Part shown: positions 34,894-47,200 of the stretch, piece by piece | Layout of the letters: every line of letters starts with the position of its first letter | Numbering within the stretch: the first letter of the stretch is position 1 | Assembly (NCBI GenBank): GCA_964017065.1 | Contig: OZ024791.1 | Location: 1,113,887 to 1,177,886 of the forward strand | DNA: 64,000 nucleotides | Reading direction: 5' to 3' | From: Haliclona indistincta | Taxonomy: Eukaryota; Porifera; Demospongiae; Haplosclerida; Chalinidae | The notes under the pieces: model-generated | What the model saw: only the letters and a program-made list of their open reading frames with translations | What the model was told of the DNA's origin: nothing | Database searches by the model: none | Position numbers and translations under genes: made by a program

Positions 34894-35711
34894 GGTTTCA
34901 AACATTGACAGTCCGGTTTGGTTGATGAACTTGAATATGATCTCACGTATCTTGTCATACCTATAATATATCGGATCACATTGTTATTAGTGTATCAAGA
35001 TGATCATTACCTTGCACCAGCTTTACATTATAGTAAGATGGTTGAATAGTGCAATGGTTTTAAACTAATTTCAATAATGCTTTGGAATATATGTATGCAG
35101 GATAGTTTAAACAGTTCGCCATCGCGCTATAGTACATGATATCGAGCTCAGGTGTGCATTGTTTACACTCCAGATCAAGGCAAGTAATATTCCAGAACAA
35201 TCTACTGAAAATAGCTGAAAAATGTATAATTATGCTGTTACAGTAATTGGACAACATTGGTACGTATTGCAGCCAGAGTTTGTGTGCCACAGCCGAAATT
35301 TCTTTACATTATTAACCGGATGACGCTCAAGAATGATAGCAATGCTGTTTTGATCACGATGGTGCTTTCTTGGGTGAATATTAATTTTTGCCAAACAATT
35401 CTCTATCTTCATTTCTCTGTACTGCAAAAACTAAAAGGGGTAAGGGTGGGGTAAGGTAGCTTAAATGAAAGCTTCTGGGTAGTAGTATCCATTCAGCAAA
35501 ATACTTTCCGTTCAAATTGTCCTCTAAAGATGTAGCAGACCAGGAAAGTCGCAATGTATTTTGATTTACTAAAGTATTGCCTACATGCAGCTATGTCAGC
35601 ATTACATCAGAAGAAAGTAGCTTGTCTGCCCCCCTGGTACCCCCTGCCTACAACAGTGGCTTGTGGTATGATGTACAACAGTGCATGGTTTGGCTAAAGT
35701 GTAGCTTGTCT
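34894..35711 (-). pseudogene. Duplicated exon-intron piece of the GH-like gene
   Basis: Closely matches 51168-51935, which covers most of exon 4 of the gene at 49836-53480 and its upstream intron. The exon portion (about 34894-34960) keeps the acceptor and reads KIREIIFKFINQTGLSMFET, then breaks exactly at the end of the neighbouring mobile element. No other exons of that gene are present here. Confidence 0.85.
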
Positions 35712-35836
35712 ATAAATTATTGGCGCTTCTCTCTTTACCTTTTCTATGTTCGGGTCAACCCACTCTACACGCTGAGACGCAATCCCGCTGAATCTGTGAC
35801 AGTCGATTTTTTCATTGCGGACCCTATGTGCAGCCA

Positions 35837-35920
35837 CTGATGTAGGGATCTATGGTCTGTTAGCAAGTCGATCGTGTTACCATTCCATGCTGTTCCTTGT
35901 TAGTACACGGCAAAATAATA
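35837..35920 (+). repeat. Dispersed short repeat (TGATGTAGGGATCTATGG type)
   Basis: About 80 bases nearly identical to both arms of the inverted repeat at 59160-59410 in the SID1-family gene. Confidence 0.75.
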
Positions 35921-36100
35921 ATTATGCCAGGCCATGCACCTCCATACTCATGCAATGTTTGATCTATTATAGTCATTTAAAAAAAGGTCAGTGTTATCTT
36001 CACTGCAAGCTATTTACTACAATCTATAAACTAAGTTTGCATTGACAACTGTTCAACTATAATTATTGCAAGTTCCTTATTGCTCAGACGTTCTTGTAAC

Positions 36101-36646
36101 TCAGAGGCTGACTCGTTCAATAGACTTCACCCTGTCTTCCCCAACAAACGAATGGGTACCAGTTGTCAGTTCCGCAACCTTTGCACCTTTCATATTCACA
36201 CCAGAATAAAGCCTCCACTTGCCACCAGTCACAATAACAGAAGAGACTCCGCCACTAGTACCTGGTGGAAAGTTGCTAATCACATTCTTCTTTGAAGCTC
36301 GAAACTGTTTCGAATTGCCAACATAGTTGGGGTGCTCGAAAAGAATGATTCCCGGATTACGAAGATCGTAGCCTTGGGCAGACACGATGTCAAAATCGGT
36401 TATCACAGCCGCATCGCTCCCAGAGAATGGATCTTGAGGCACAAAGGCCACTTTAGTTGCTGGAGGATTCTTAGTACCATAATCCTGCTGATCGTAAACC
36501 ACATAGAAGGTTTTTGGTGAGGTGGTGTTGGCCACTTTCGCAGCTCGTGGATTTTTCAGGTCAGCCTCATCCTGAATATTAGTGGTTGGGTCGTACATTT
36601 CGAATTCCCCATTTCCAAGGACCAAAGCATTTGTAGTACTTGCCAT
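36101..36646 (-). CDS. Beta/gamma-crystallin (geodin-like)
   Basis: Intronless, 181 residues, no signal peptide, so cytosolic. The C-terminal half (about 97-181) is a clear beta/gamma-crystallin domain of two Greek-key motifs: the first starts GIILFEHPNYVGNSKQF, the second GKWRLYSGVNMKGAKVAEL, each with the aromatic-x6-G pattern. The N-terminal half (about 8-90, ALVLGNGEFEMYDP and KTFYVVYDQQDYG) looks like a diverged second domain. Sponge crystallins of this layout (geodin from Geodia) are established relatives of vertebrate lens crystallins and often bind calcium; the expected N/D-N/D-x-x-S/T-S signature is partly kept (GVSSV). Start chosen at the first Met; good upstream context. Confidence 0.9.
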   Translation of the reverse strand: MASTTNALVLGNGEFEMYDPTTNIQDEADLKNPRAAKVANTTSPKTFYVVYDQQDYGTKNPPATKVAFVPQDPFSGSDAAVITDFDIVSAQGYDLRNPGIILFEHPNYVGNSKQFRASKKNVISNFPPGTSGGVSSVIVTGGKWRLYSGVNMKGAKVAELTTGTHSFVGEDRVKSIERVSL

Positions 36647-37630
36647 TTTTGTGACGGGCTGTCTGGAATTGTGCCGGCGATGTTAATTCACACGATCGAG
36701 TGTATGAATGATTCTAGTGGCTACATGTAGACTTTTTATAGATTTTCTATAGCCATCCTGATGCCGGAAGTCACATGACCTTACAAATCTCGTTATGTCA
36801 GTCAGTCGCGCGTGACGTGACGCGACGCACTAGCTAGACAGAGCTCGGTACTCTACGTCAGTCCAGTGAGCTGAGGGTGCTATCCATATACCCACCACAT
36901 GCAGTAGCAAATCAGGTAACCAATTCAGGAGTGGGACTAGAAATACTTTGATAACTAGAGTTCTTAGAACACATACCCTGAGCGCTGCGGTCTGCTGTGT
37001 TATTCCATGTGTAATTCATGTGAGCAGTTGCAAAACGCAGACTGTAGTGTACTAGTGTTGCAGTGAAATATTATACAGAGTGCAGTGAACACGCGTTTAA
37101 TTGTTCGCTCTGTCTCACAATTGTGGCACACCCACATAACGGAATGTTCTAATCGGCGATGTTGCTAATACGAACACATGGCCATAGCACGCGACAGGAG
37201 ACTATCTCGACTTCGCGGGCGTCTTTCAAAGAATATATATTCAACTAACCTGTTGAGAGCTATTTCATGACAATCTTCGAGCAGTAAGGCAGTAAACAGC
37301 CGCGTTTTTTGTACACACATATAAACATACGGACATAGCCAAACGCTTAACCCTCCGGCGCCCACGCGCCCAGGGTAATTATAACACGTATATATAATAC
37401 AATATTCCTTGTTCAATTACATGTATGCGCGTATCAATGAAATGCCCCACTCCCATGACTCCCCCCCCACCCGGGGTAGGGTGGGGACTTGTCCAAATAT
37501 ATAATAAAGCCCCACCCCCGGGGTAGAGTAATTACGAAGCCGGTTCACTGTTTGCATGCATAAACGATGACACACTACGCAAGTTTGTTGCTGGCAACAG
37601 TTGCGCAAAATAAATTTGCCTACAATCTAC
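36647..37630. other. Upstream region of the crystallin gene, no gene seen
   Basis: Contains a TCAGTCCAGTGAGCTGAG-type block with donor-like end (about 36856-36925) that recurs at 38449-38506 and, partly, 43770; it may be a 5'UTR exon of a dispersed repeat. A C/G-rich ACCCGGGGTAGGGTGGGG palindromic stretch is at about 37455-37530. Confidence 0.35.
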
Positions 37631-38490
37631 AATCAATCTACACTTCTAATGTAGGCAAGGAAACCTATACTCCTAGTTCTATTAGTAGAAGTGCTGAAGC
37701 TGTGGTCAAATTACTTCTATACACTAGTCAGTTTTCTCAGCTCTCCGACATCACTGAGGCCACATCTTGAGGGTACACATTTTAAAACGTGTTCCTATAT
37801 AAACACGCAAATTGATCTTTAACAAGTACTTCCTTTCCTAGAATGGGAAACTCAACATCTGTTAAACTGCCACAGCTTTTATTATAATTCTACTCTTTAA
37901 CTACACATGTAATTGCTCATCATGACCAGCACATGTATTTTATGAGCCTACTTTGCAATATCCCTCCTTACTGTCTACACTATTTTTCCAAGCTGACACA
38001 CTTTTCTTTTTCAGTCAGAGGAGCACCCTAATTCTGGTCAGTTGAAACCAAGCAGGACCAAGAGTCATTATCATAAGTTTGGAGAGGCTTCATACAATCT
38101 ACACAGGACTTTGTTGGTCAGTAACTTGTAAGACGATAAACTTCTTTACTCTTTACAGTAGATCCTTACTTAGTCAGGTTTGTGCACATGATTACGAAAT
38201 TATGAATTTTTGCATAGGCTGTGAGTGGACAATGTGTAGATAGCATAATTATTTTAGTCAAGACGCCACTATCAGCAACTAGATGAGTGTGCTACAATTA
38301 AGGGTTTGTCAATATGAGGCAGTTATATACCATAGATTAGACCACAGCTAAGCGATGTTGACAAAATATCATGTTGCGTAGCTGAGGGTCTATAAATCTC
38401 ATAATGGAATCCCGCCACTGCCACGACCTCCGAATAACCGTAATCTGCGTCAGTCCAGTGAGCTGAGAGTGCTATCTAGACCCACCACAG
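37631..38490 (+). repeat. Duplicated block, copy 1 (unidentified gene piece)
   Basis: Matches 41722-43790 except for the mobile element inserted in the latter. It contains two exon-like stretches: about 37651-37770 (KETYTPSSISRSAEAVVKLL..., open to a stop) and about 38011-38116 (TTTTTCAG acceptor, SEEHPNSGQLKPSRTKSHYH onward, then a GTCAGT donor). I do not recognise the protein. Copy 1 is the uninterrupted version and serves as the empty site for copy B of the 1.24-kb element. Confidence 0.8.
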
Positions 38491-38511
38491 TAGTAATCAG
38501 GTAAGATTTAT

Positions 38512-38700
38512 TGTAAGTGCCGATAGGCATTTACATATAGGGATGACAGACCGGGATTCAAAATGCCGGCTGCGTTTGGCTAAAGTCTAATTATCACGCA
38601 TATCTTAGCTGTCTTAGATTTCTGCACTACTTTAACAATCCCAGTTTTTTTTCTAGCGTGTAAGCGCCTACAGTAAGTCTACTAAAGTTGCCGGGAGAGC
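38512..38700 (+). mobile_element. 5' fragment of a diverged relative of the 1.24-kb element (D)
   Basis: Next to TTAT (38508-38511 region), a 10-bp stem TGTAAGTGCC / GGCATTTACA with a GATA loop is followed by TATAGGGATGA, a degenerate ATGCCGGCTGC and text parallel to copy A (TCTTAGCTGT, GTAAGCGCCTACAGTAAGTC). It ends near 38700, and no 3' palindrome is seen. Confidence 0.6.
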
Positions 38701-39483
38701 CAGTGTGATGATTGCTCGTTGAATTTTGGGGAAGAGGGGATTTGTATTCTACAATTTGGCATATTTTCATCCTCTTGTGGCACTGTCTTAACTAGTTATG
38801 GTGTCTGAAGTGGGTGGTGCTTGTTATGACACTTAATTTATACATGTATGCATCACTGGCCATTAAAGGGTTAAAGAATAGCTATTATGTGTATATATCA
38901 TTTTGAGTACCTCTTCACTATACTCTTTCTTATTTAGTGGTTGCATGAGGAATTGTCCCTGCGCATCTGGTCAGTCCTCCTCCTCCTCCTCCTCCTCACT
39001 ATTGTCAAAAAGTGTTTGAATTTTCCTGACTAGTATACTCTATTCTCACTCTATATTACTCACTCATTCCATCGCTCTAACTGTATGCCTCGGTGGACGG
39101 AGCCATGGGGCATACAGTAGTCGTGTTGTGTATGTATGTATGTATGTATGTATCTGTCTTTCGGCAGGATTTCTCGTCGCTCGCTGAAAACTAAGCGCTG
39201 AAACGTGCAACACAAGCTAAATTCGATATTTGCTTGAAATGAATTGTAAGGAGTTTGGTTCGCCTTTACTTAAAAACAGCACTGCAGACTTGTATACGAA
39301 GCTGCGTTCTCGAGTTATGGCGTAGCTTTGCTTACCTCGCGATCGATGGCCGTTGCTGGCGATCTAGAGTTCTCCGTAGACAAAACTATCCACACTTGAC
39401 TGCCTAGAAGCAGATAGGTTACATCGTATGTCTAAAAAGAATTGGGTAAGCAAGCTATGGCAGTAGTGGCAAGATTTAGTCTA
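38701..39483. other. Non-coding, hairpin and microsatellites
   Basis: CTC repeat at about 38975-38997; a hairpin with arms CTGTATGCC / GGCATACAG at 39079-39117; then a TATG microsatellite at 39132-39153. The hairpin plus TAGTCGTG is reminiscent of the 5' end of the 1.24-kb element but its loop differs. No gene seen. Confidence 0.45.
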
Positions 39484-41328
39484 GGCCCTGACTAAGATTT
39501 GTATGCGTTTAATTTAGGAGAGGATAACTCAACTGTTTTAGGGTAATTTGACCCCAAGGAATAAGATGTGATATGTGCCTTTTTGTCTATCCGCTGCGAA
39601 ATACCCGAAAATGACCACGCCCTTTTTATCGGCGGTGTCACTAACAATAATTGCTCTATCTTCTTAACCATTTTAGTAACCTACTTTCTAGCAACTGTTC
39701 TAAGGTAATATGACCCTAAGGAATGTATTGTGATGTGTGCCAAAACCAATATTCACTGCAAAAAAATGGCTACACCTTTTCAGAAATGCATGAACATCTC
39801 TATTTTAAAGAGTTTAATATCGTAAGATTCTGATGGTTTGAAAACAGTACAAGTACAGGGTATTACCAACAAAAAGACACAATTTATTAACTTGAGGGGT
39901 CACTTAATATAAACTTAGGCAGTATTTAGTATTACAAAAATGATGTCTACAAAAATTAAGTCATTCAGTGATAGGGTTTTTGCAGGAGCTCCTTTACACT
40001 TGCAGTATTTGCAATACTTGATTCCAGCTACCCTGCAGTGACATATCCATTCTTGTGGGCACATTTACCACATGTACAAGGAATTAAGGTCTTCAGGCTG
40101 GGGGGTAACAATACCACGACTCAGTTTTCATTTCTAAACCATCTTCAAGTGGGGCTAGTATCCACAGCTGTTGTAATTTGAATATGCTTTCTTGCATTGG
40201 TTGCCGTGCAGGGAATTTTCTCAAAGTCCATTTTGAGGGAATTGCTATTAAAAGCAGCAAGATGCAAATGTTTCCAAGTCTTTTGTTGGCTTGAGACACC
40301 TTACTAGATAATTTCTGCCGTCTGTATCATCTTCTCTGTCAACTCTGAGTTGTTAAAGACTTAAAGTTCTGTATCAGTGCATGTTAAATTGTTGTGGATA
40401 GCTTTCATTGCTGCATGCTTCGTAGAAATCTTGCTAGTTGTATCACATCCAGCCAGAGCACGGAGTGCAGGGAGACACCTTACAAGCTTGTCTCCAGTGC
40501 TGTAGTAAGATGTCTCAAGCCAACAAAAGACTTGGAATCATTTGATGACTTGCGTCTTGCTGCTTTTAATAGCAATTCCCTCAAAATGGACTTTGAGAAA
40601 ATTCCCTGCACGGCAACCAATGCAAGAAAGCATATTCAAATTACAACAGCTGTGGATACTAGCCCCACTTGAAGATGGTTTAGAAATGAAAACTGAGTTG
40701 TGGTATTGTTACCCCCCAGCCTGAAGACCTTCCTTGTACATGTGGTAAATGTGCCCACAAGAATGGATATGTCGCTGCAGGGTAGCTGGAATCAAGTGTT
40801 GCAAATACTGCAAGTGTAAAGGAGCTCCTGCAAAAACCCTATCACTGAATGACTTAATTTTTGTAGACAACATTTTTGTAATACTAAATACTGCCTAAGT
40901 TTATATTAAGTGACTCCTCAAGTTAATAAATTGTGTCTTTTTGTTGGTAATACCCTGTACTTGTACTGTTTTCAAACCATCAGAATCTTACAATATTAAA
41001 CTCTTTAAAATAGAGATGTTCATGCTTTTCTGAAAAGGTGTAGCCATTTTTTGCAGAGAATATTGGTTTTGGCACACATCCCAATACATTCCTTAGGGTC
41101 ATATTACCTTAGAACAGTTGCTAGAAAGTAGGTTACTAAAATGGTTAAAAAGATAGAGCAATTATTGTTGGTGACACTGCCGATAAAAAGGGCGTGGTCA
41201 TTTTCAGGTATTTCGCAGCGGATAGACAAAAAGGCACATATCACATCTTATTCTTTGGGGTCAAATTACCCTAAAACAGTGGAGTTATCCTCTCCTAAAT
41301 TAAATGCATACAAATCTTAGTCAGGGCC
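39484..41328. mobile_element. 1.85-kb fold-back element with ~815-base arms
   Basis: 39484-40297 and 40511-41328 are inverted copies, several small differences, around a ~210-base centre. Ends GGCCCTGACTAAGATTTG / its complement are flanked by TCTA on each side, suggesting a 4-bp target duplication. Right-arm frames give Cys-rich remnants (CTCGKCAHKNGYVAAG, then GIKCCKYCKCKGAP in another frame), like the Cys-cluster tails of some transposon-derived proteins, broken by frameshift. The large hairpin implies either a fold-back transposon or an inverted duplication of an older element. Confidence 0.85.
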
Positions 41329-41721
41329 TCTACTACTAGCAGTATCTCAACGCCTTCAGTCGTCAGTTGGAGCTAATTCTGCACTCAACACAACCATTGA
41401 TGAGTTCCAGTGTACCTGTAACAACCATGCACTAAGCTATAAGAAGGAAGCACTTTTGGAGATGTGAAGAAGATGGCCAAGGCAGCAATGATCCATCTTG
41501 GCACAGAGAAACCATAAAGTATACTTGCAATGGTATGTAAGTGTGAACACTAGCAATGTATGTTTTACATGAATCATTATGCAGTTGGTGCACATGGACC
41601 AGTATTTGTGCTGTCTGTCTGTACTTCAGCTGATGAATAGATTTCTCATTATAGTAGCTTTTACAATCGAAATTGTCCATGGTTAGGGAACTCTTATAGT
41701 TATACTACACTTCAACTGATC
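41329..41721. other. Spacer, no gene seen
   Basis: Short unique sequence between the fold-back element and duplicated block copy 2. Confidence 0.35.
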
Positions 41722-43790
41722 TAATGTAGGCAAGGAAACCTATATACTCCTAGTTCTATTAGTAGAAGTGCTGAAGCTGTGGTCAAATTACTTCTATATA
41801 CTAGTCAGTTTTCTCAGCTCTCCGACATCACTGAGGCCACATCTTGAGGGTACACATTTTAAAACGTGTTCCTATATAAACACGCAAATTGATCTTTAAC
41901 AAGTACTTCCTTTCCTAGAATGGGAAACTCAACATCTGTTAAACTGCCACAGCTTTTATTATAATTCTACTCTTTAACTACACATGTAATTGCTCATCAT
42001 GACCAGCACATGTATTTTATGAGCCTACTTTGCAATATTCCTCCTTACTGTCTACACTATTTTTCCAAGCTGACACACTTTTCTTTTTCAGTCAGAGGAG
42101 CACCCTAATTCTGGTCAGTTGAAACCAAGCAGGACCAAGAGTCATTATGCCACGCGGTAGACGTGGCATATTTAGGGTTGGGCGGAAAACAAGATGGCGG
42201 CTACAGTTAGGCTAAACGCAATAATTCACGTATATCTTGGCTGTTGACGACATTAGGAGTATTTTAACTACCTAGGGGCTATCCTATGAGGTAAGCGCTT
42301 ACAATGAGTCTACTATTAAAGACTATAAGGCTAGTTGCTATGGGCATGACAAGATGGCGTCTCGCCTAGAGGCACTAAGTACGGCACTGCCATATCTTCG
42401 TTGTACGGGCGTTTCAAGCTAATCTAACGTTCTGAAGCTCTTTGCACGATTAGTGCGATTATAAAGAGACCTTCAGAAGCAAAAGAAACCAGGTCTAAGA
42501 TGGTAAACCAGAGTTCACGTGGTCACCCGTTTGTTCATCTTCTTTCTTTCTTCTTCTTCTTCTTCTTATTCTTCAGCGAGTCTAGCGCCGTGGCTAGTTA
42601 GCTATTCAAGACAAAAACTACACAGAAACTACACTAGTCGTTGTGAGCAGTGCACCTGATATCTATTTAAGCCTAAAACACTAGCAGAAGCGAGTATTCC
42701 CAGGAAAACAGCGATTTTTGGTCCATAACAGACTCCATTCCAACATTCTGTTTGAACTCCGTTACTAGGTTACGCCTACTCGCGCACGCCCGTGTACGAA
42801 ATTATTCTAATAGAAGCGCACCTTAGTACAAATTGCTTGGAACGCGAGTGCTGCTGCCACTCCCCACTAGCAGTGTTCACAGCAGACAACGAGCAAATAT
42901 TCCCTGTTACACTGGATTTGTCTGTTCAGGCTTGTAAGCTTAAGCTTAGCTAATGTTGCATGGTACGTGTTGCATGCAGTGCAGAGTCGATCGAGTGCAC
43001 TACTAGCCTACGCTACTCATAGTTCTCAGTCTTTACACTGTATTACTTAGCATAAGTGCCAACTGAGTCATTAATAAAAAAAGAAAAGAAACAAGTAATA
43101 AAAACATTTTAACCAAAATGCAAGAGATTTAGGGTTGGTACATTTATCGAAAAAGTATGGAAACAAGATTTTGACTGAAATGAAAAGGATTGTAACAATT
43201 GCAGTGCAATGCTACCTCCCTAAATTAACTGCTTTCGATAGTTGTGGTTAATTTAATAGGGAGGTAGCATTGCACTGCAATTGTTACAATCCTTTTCATT
43301 TCAGTCAAAATCTTGTTTCCATACTTTTTCGATAAATGTACCAACCCTAAATCTCTTGCATTTTGGTTAAAATGTTTTTATTACTTGTTATCATAAGTTT
43401 GGAGAGGCTTCATACAATCTACACAGGACTTTGTTGGTCAGTAACTTGTAAGACGATAAACTTCTTTACTCTTTACAGTAGATCCTTACTTAGTCAGGTT
43501 TGTGCACATGATTACGAAATTATGAATTTTTGCATAGGCTGTGAGTGGACAATGTGTAGATAGCATAATTATTTTAGTCAAGACGCCACTATCAGCAACT
43601 AGATGAGTGTGCTACAATTAAGGGTTTGTCAATATGAGGCAGTTATATACCATAGATTAGACCACAGCTAAGCGATGTTGACAAAATATCATGTTGCGTA
43701 GCTGAGGGTCTATAAATCTCATAATGGAATCCCGCCACTGCCGCGACCTCCGAATAACCGTAATCTATATGTCAGTCCAGTGAGCTGACA
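41722..43790 (+). repeat. Duplicated block, copy 2, interrupted by a mobile element
   Basis: Copy of 37631-38490 split at 42148/43388 by the 1.24-kb element. A 2-base insertion (CTATATAC) relative to copy 1 near 41743 shifts its first exon-like frame, and the insertion disrupts the second exon after KSHY. Confidence 0.85.
42149..43387 (+). mobile_element. TTAT-inserted 1.24-kb element, copy B
   Basis: Full-length relative of 31109-32349. Precise borders come from the uninterrupted copy at about 38064-38075: host text ...GTCATTAT / CATAAG is split and TTAT duplicated (42145-42148 and 43388-43391). 5' hairpin GCCACGC / G-A-CGTGGC with GGTA loop at 42149-42168; YY1-like motif at about 42191; 3' palindrome about 43096-43387. 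Confidence 0.92.
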
Positions 43791-44280
43791 CTTGTGACAA
43801 CATATAAAATTATATGACCGCAGTGATGAATAGTCTCTTCCGTTAACCCTTTAACTACTAAATTATCTTGCTGGAATTTTAACCTCGTAAATGCTGACCA
43901 ATTATCTCGCGAATAATTCATGTGTCCTTTGTGCTACTGGTCTCAAATTTGCGTCCTTTTTTGCCAGTGAGTAGCTGCAATTGCTCACACTCAAGTCAAT
44001 CATATGCTCCTCCCACTTCGGAAGTCAAGTGCAGCGACCTCGTCAAATTCTCAAGAACTCCTTCCCTGCTAATGAGACTGAGGTAATACACCATGATATC
44101 ATCACACGCATGTCACATGACACACATGTGTAGGATGTCCTGTGCACTGCCCATTTCCATGGTGATCAGACCAGTTGTCAAGGAGATGTCCGACTGTCCT
44201 CTACTACGTGGTGGTAAGCAGAATGTACAGGTACAAGCCCATACCTACTATAGCACTATGCTCAGTCTTCTCTTGTCTAG
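43791..44280. other. Upstream of the recognisable NUP210 exons
   Basis: One possible further exon lies at about 44133-44213 (acceptor TGTGTAG, reading ISMVIRPVVKEMSDCPLLRG, donor GTAAGC). No earlier NUP210 exons are seen before the repeats. Confidence 0.4.
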
Positions 44281-47200
44281 TTTCCAGTCCAGAACAGTCG
44301 TTCTCTTGATCTTGAAGTGGTTGTTTTCGATGCTGAGCGTCGTCAGTTTGACAACTTCTCATCTCTTCATTTCCAGTGGACCTCATCCTCTCCCTCCCTC
44401 CTCCCCACACCCCTCATCAAATCCATGCATCACCATGGAAACAGAGGTGGGTTAACAAACTCAAATTCGCACTTCTCTTTTAAAATTACGACTTGTTAAT
44501 GTAGCACTTATGGTGGTCCAGTTGTCCAGAAGTGCTGGTTCAGTGGTCGTCACGGCAATGTCGTAGAGTCACCAGCAGATAGTACTGAGCCAGGCAGGTA
44601 TGAATTTCAAGGTAAGATTTCTGACTTCCAATAGCCTTGCACGAAATAATTATTATTTCTCTCTCTTCCTCCTTTTCTCTCTCCAGGACCCATTTTCTCC
44701 CAATATCAACCACTCCCTCTCTCTCCTGCTGCGTAGTGATCCTGTACTCTCTCCGTCCTCTCTTCTCTTGTTCAACCATCCTGACAACAAGGGATCACTG
44801 ATCGACCATATTCAATGGCTCCTCCCACTTCCGGGTTGATCACCTGGTCAAACCACGCCCACCTGTTGCTGATGTTGAGTACATCAAAGATTTCCAGCAT
44901 GTCAATGTAAGCAAATTTGAACCGCCACTGATAATTATTGACTTTTGGTATGTCACATGCTCAGATTCATCCATTGGGGGAGGGGCAGATAAAGGTCACA
45001 GTGACTGACCTTTGTTTGGCGGTAGCGGACACTGTATCAATGGTCTTTGTGTCGTCTCTCTACTCCGTACAAGTCATCGTGCCTGACAAAGTGAGCTCTA
45101 ATCATGTGACAGGCGTGTGACTGACATGTGACATGCAGGTTCAAGTTGGTAGCAAGATATTTGCATTTGTCAAAGTTCTTGATAACAGAGGAATAGCCTT
45201 CTCATACTCACAGCACAGGCACATGAAGCTACTAGCGAACCCTAAAACAGATCACATCACAGTAAGGTGAGCTCTAGAGTAGCAACCAGGCTCATGAGTA
45301 GCTTAAATTTAATTTTTACGTCTCTCTGTCTCTCTCTCTCTCTCTCTCTTGCTCTGTAGACCTGCATCTGACGATTCGTTACAATCATTTTCTCCTGAGC
45401 AACTCGCTGATAGCTCAGTGTATGAGGTGAAGGGTGTTGCCATGGGAACTGCACTGCTACTGTTCAACGTTACCACAACGATCGGGAAGGTGGTATCAAG
45501 TTGGCCCGCTGAGATCCAAGTAATCACTCATTGAGTCATTTTAACCATTTACTCATGCACCCACCCCCTTCTCTCTCTCAGGTGTTTGACCCTCTCAGAT
45601 TCAATCCCAGATACATTGTCCTCATTCCCACTGCAGTGTTCCAGGTACCCATACCATCAACAGATGCAGATACTTTTTTGCTCAAACCACTGACCCACTC
45701 TATCCGTCTCTCTCTCAGATTGACAGCACTGGTGGCCCTCTGCCTCACACTGCCATTGACTACTCCATCTCTAATGATACTGTGGCACGTGTCGACCCGG
45801 CTGGTCTAGTGACCGCCATCGCTCTTGGTACTACTGTAGTCACAGGTCAGTCACCTGACTTGCTCAATCAGTCACATAATCTGTTGTCATAGGTCAAGCT
45901 ATGTCATATGACCCGGAGCCGACAGTGCATTTACGTGACGTGGTGCATGTGAGAGTGGTGAGGCTGACAGGTGTGAGAATAGTGATACCCACTACTAAAC
46001 TAGTTGTTGGAGAGGAGGTGGGTGTGGTCTCATGGTCATGTGACCTTGCATCTTATGTCACATGACCTACAGATAGCATTACATGCTGAAGGTGAAACAG
46101 ATGAGACACCGTTTGCGTTCGGTAGTTCCATTCCCGGTCTGGTGTTTCATTGGTCGGTTACTAATATGGACGTACATGGTCTCACCTCAGTATACGATAA
46201 GGTACTGTGTGGTCATCATGACGAGGGGAATCATTACCACCTCAACAGGCAGGGATCTCTCTACAAGAAGAACAGGACTTTGCATCTAGACTCCGCTCTC
46301 GGAACCCAGGCCAGGGGGTCATCAAGCTGGTCATGAAGTGTCCTCCTGGGTCGTTCTGCACTCCAGAGCAAGCTACCTTTACTGACCAGGTCCGAGTGCA
46401 TGTGTACCCATCACTACAGCTGGTGATACCACAAGATGGACATCTACTACTACCACAGAGTGGAAACACTAAAATAGTCACTAACAGGTGAGTGAGGGCA
46501 AGTGTTCAGTCTCTGATCATCGATTGAATAAGAACATCAGTGACTACGGAGACTAAACGCATTAGTGCATGAAGGTTGCAAGAGCTCCTGCTCAACTACA
46601 CACTATAATTATCAAGAATCATCCTCTGTCCTTCTCCTTTCTCACTGTAGGGATGGTATCTCCAAGTTGACCTACCATCTACTGCAGTCATCACAGGATC
46701 AAGAGGATGGTCAACCACTGGTCACCGTTAGTCCCCATGGAGAGATACACACTGCTTCGTACAATGGACATGCTGTCATACTAGTCACCGATCACAGAGA
46801 AGAACTTGGTCTCAACCAGAGTGTTGCTGTGCACGTGGAGGTGAGAGAGAGTACGTGTGTACGCCCTCTCATAGTTTATCTTCCTGCTCCTCCCCTCTCA
46901 GGTTAGGCCGATATCCAGTCTCTCTCTCACACCAGTGTCCATCGCTCGAGCCATCCCCGACTCCAAACAGCATGCCTTCCCTCTCGGCTACTCTGCTCAT
47001 TTCTCAGCTCACCTACATGACTCAGTTGGTCGTTTGTTTGACTATGCCGGAATCGGCCTGTCATACAGGTTAAACCGGTTCGATATAGTCCAAGTGACCC
47101 CAGGACAGGGCAATGATAGCTACATTGTCAAGGCTGCACGTCAAGGCAGTGTGATTCTCAAGGTAACAATGGATATGAGGATTGTGGTACCATGTACATT

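Noticed and set aside
34562..34966. Plus-strand 134-residue protein
   Set aside because: Lies in the inverted arm of a DNA element, mirrored by minus-strand frames at 33928-34194.
40093..40724. Two near-identical small proteins on opposite strands
   Set aside because: They are the mirror arms of the fold-back element, not two genes.
44204..44410. Antisense protein over NUP210
   Set aside because: Shadow frame of a clear exon on the plus strand.
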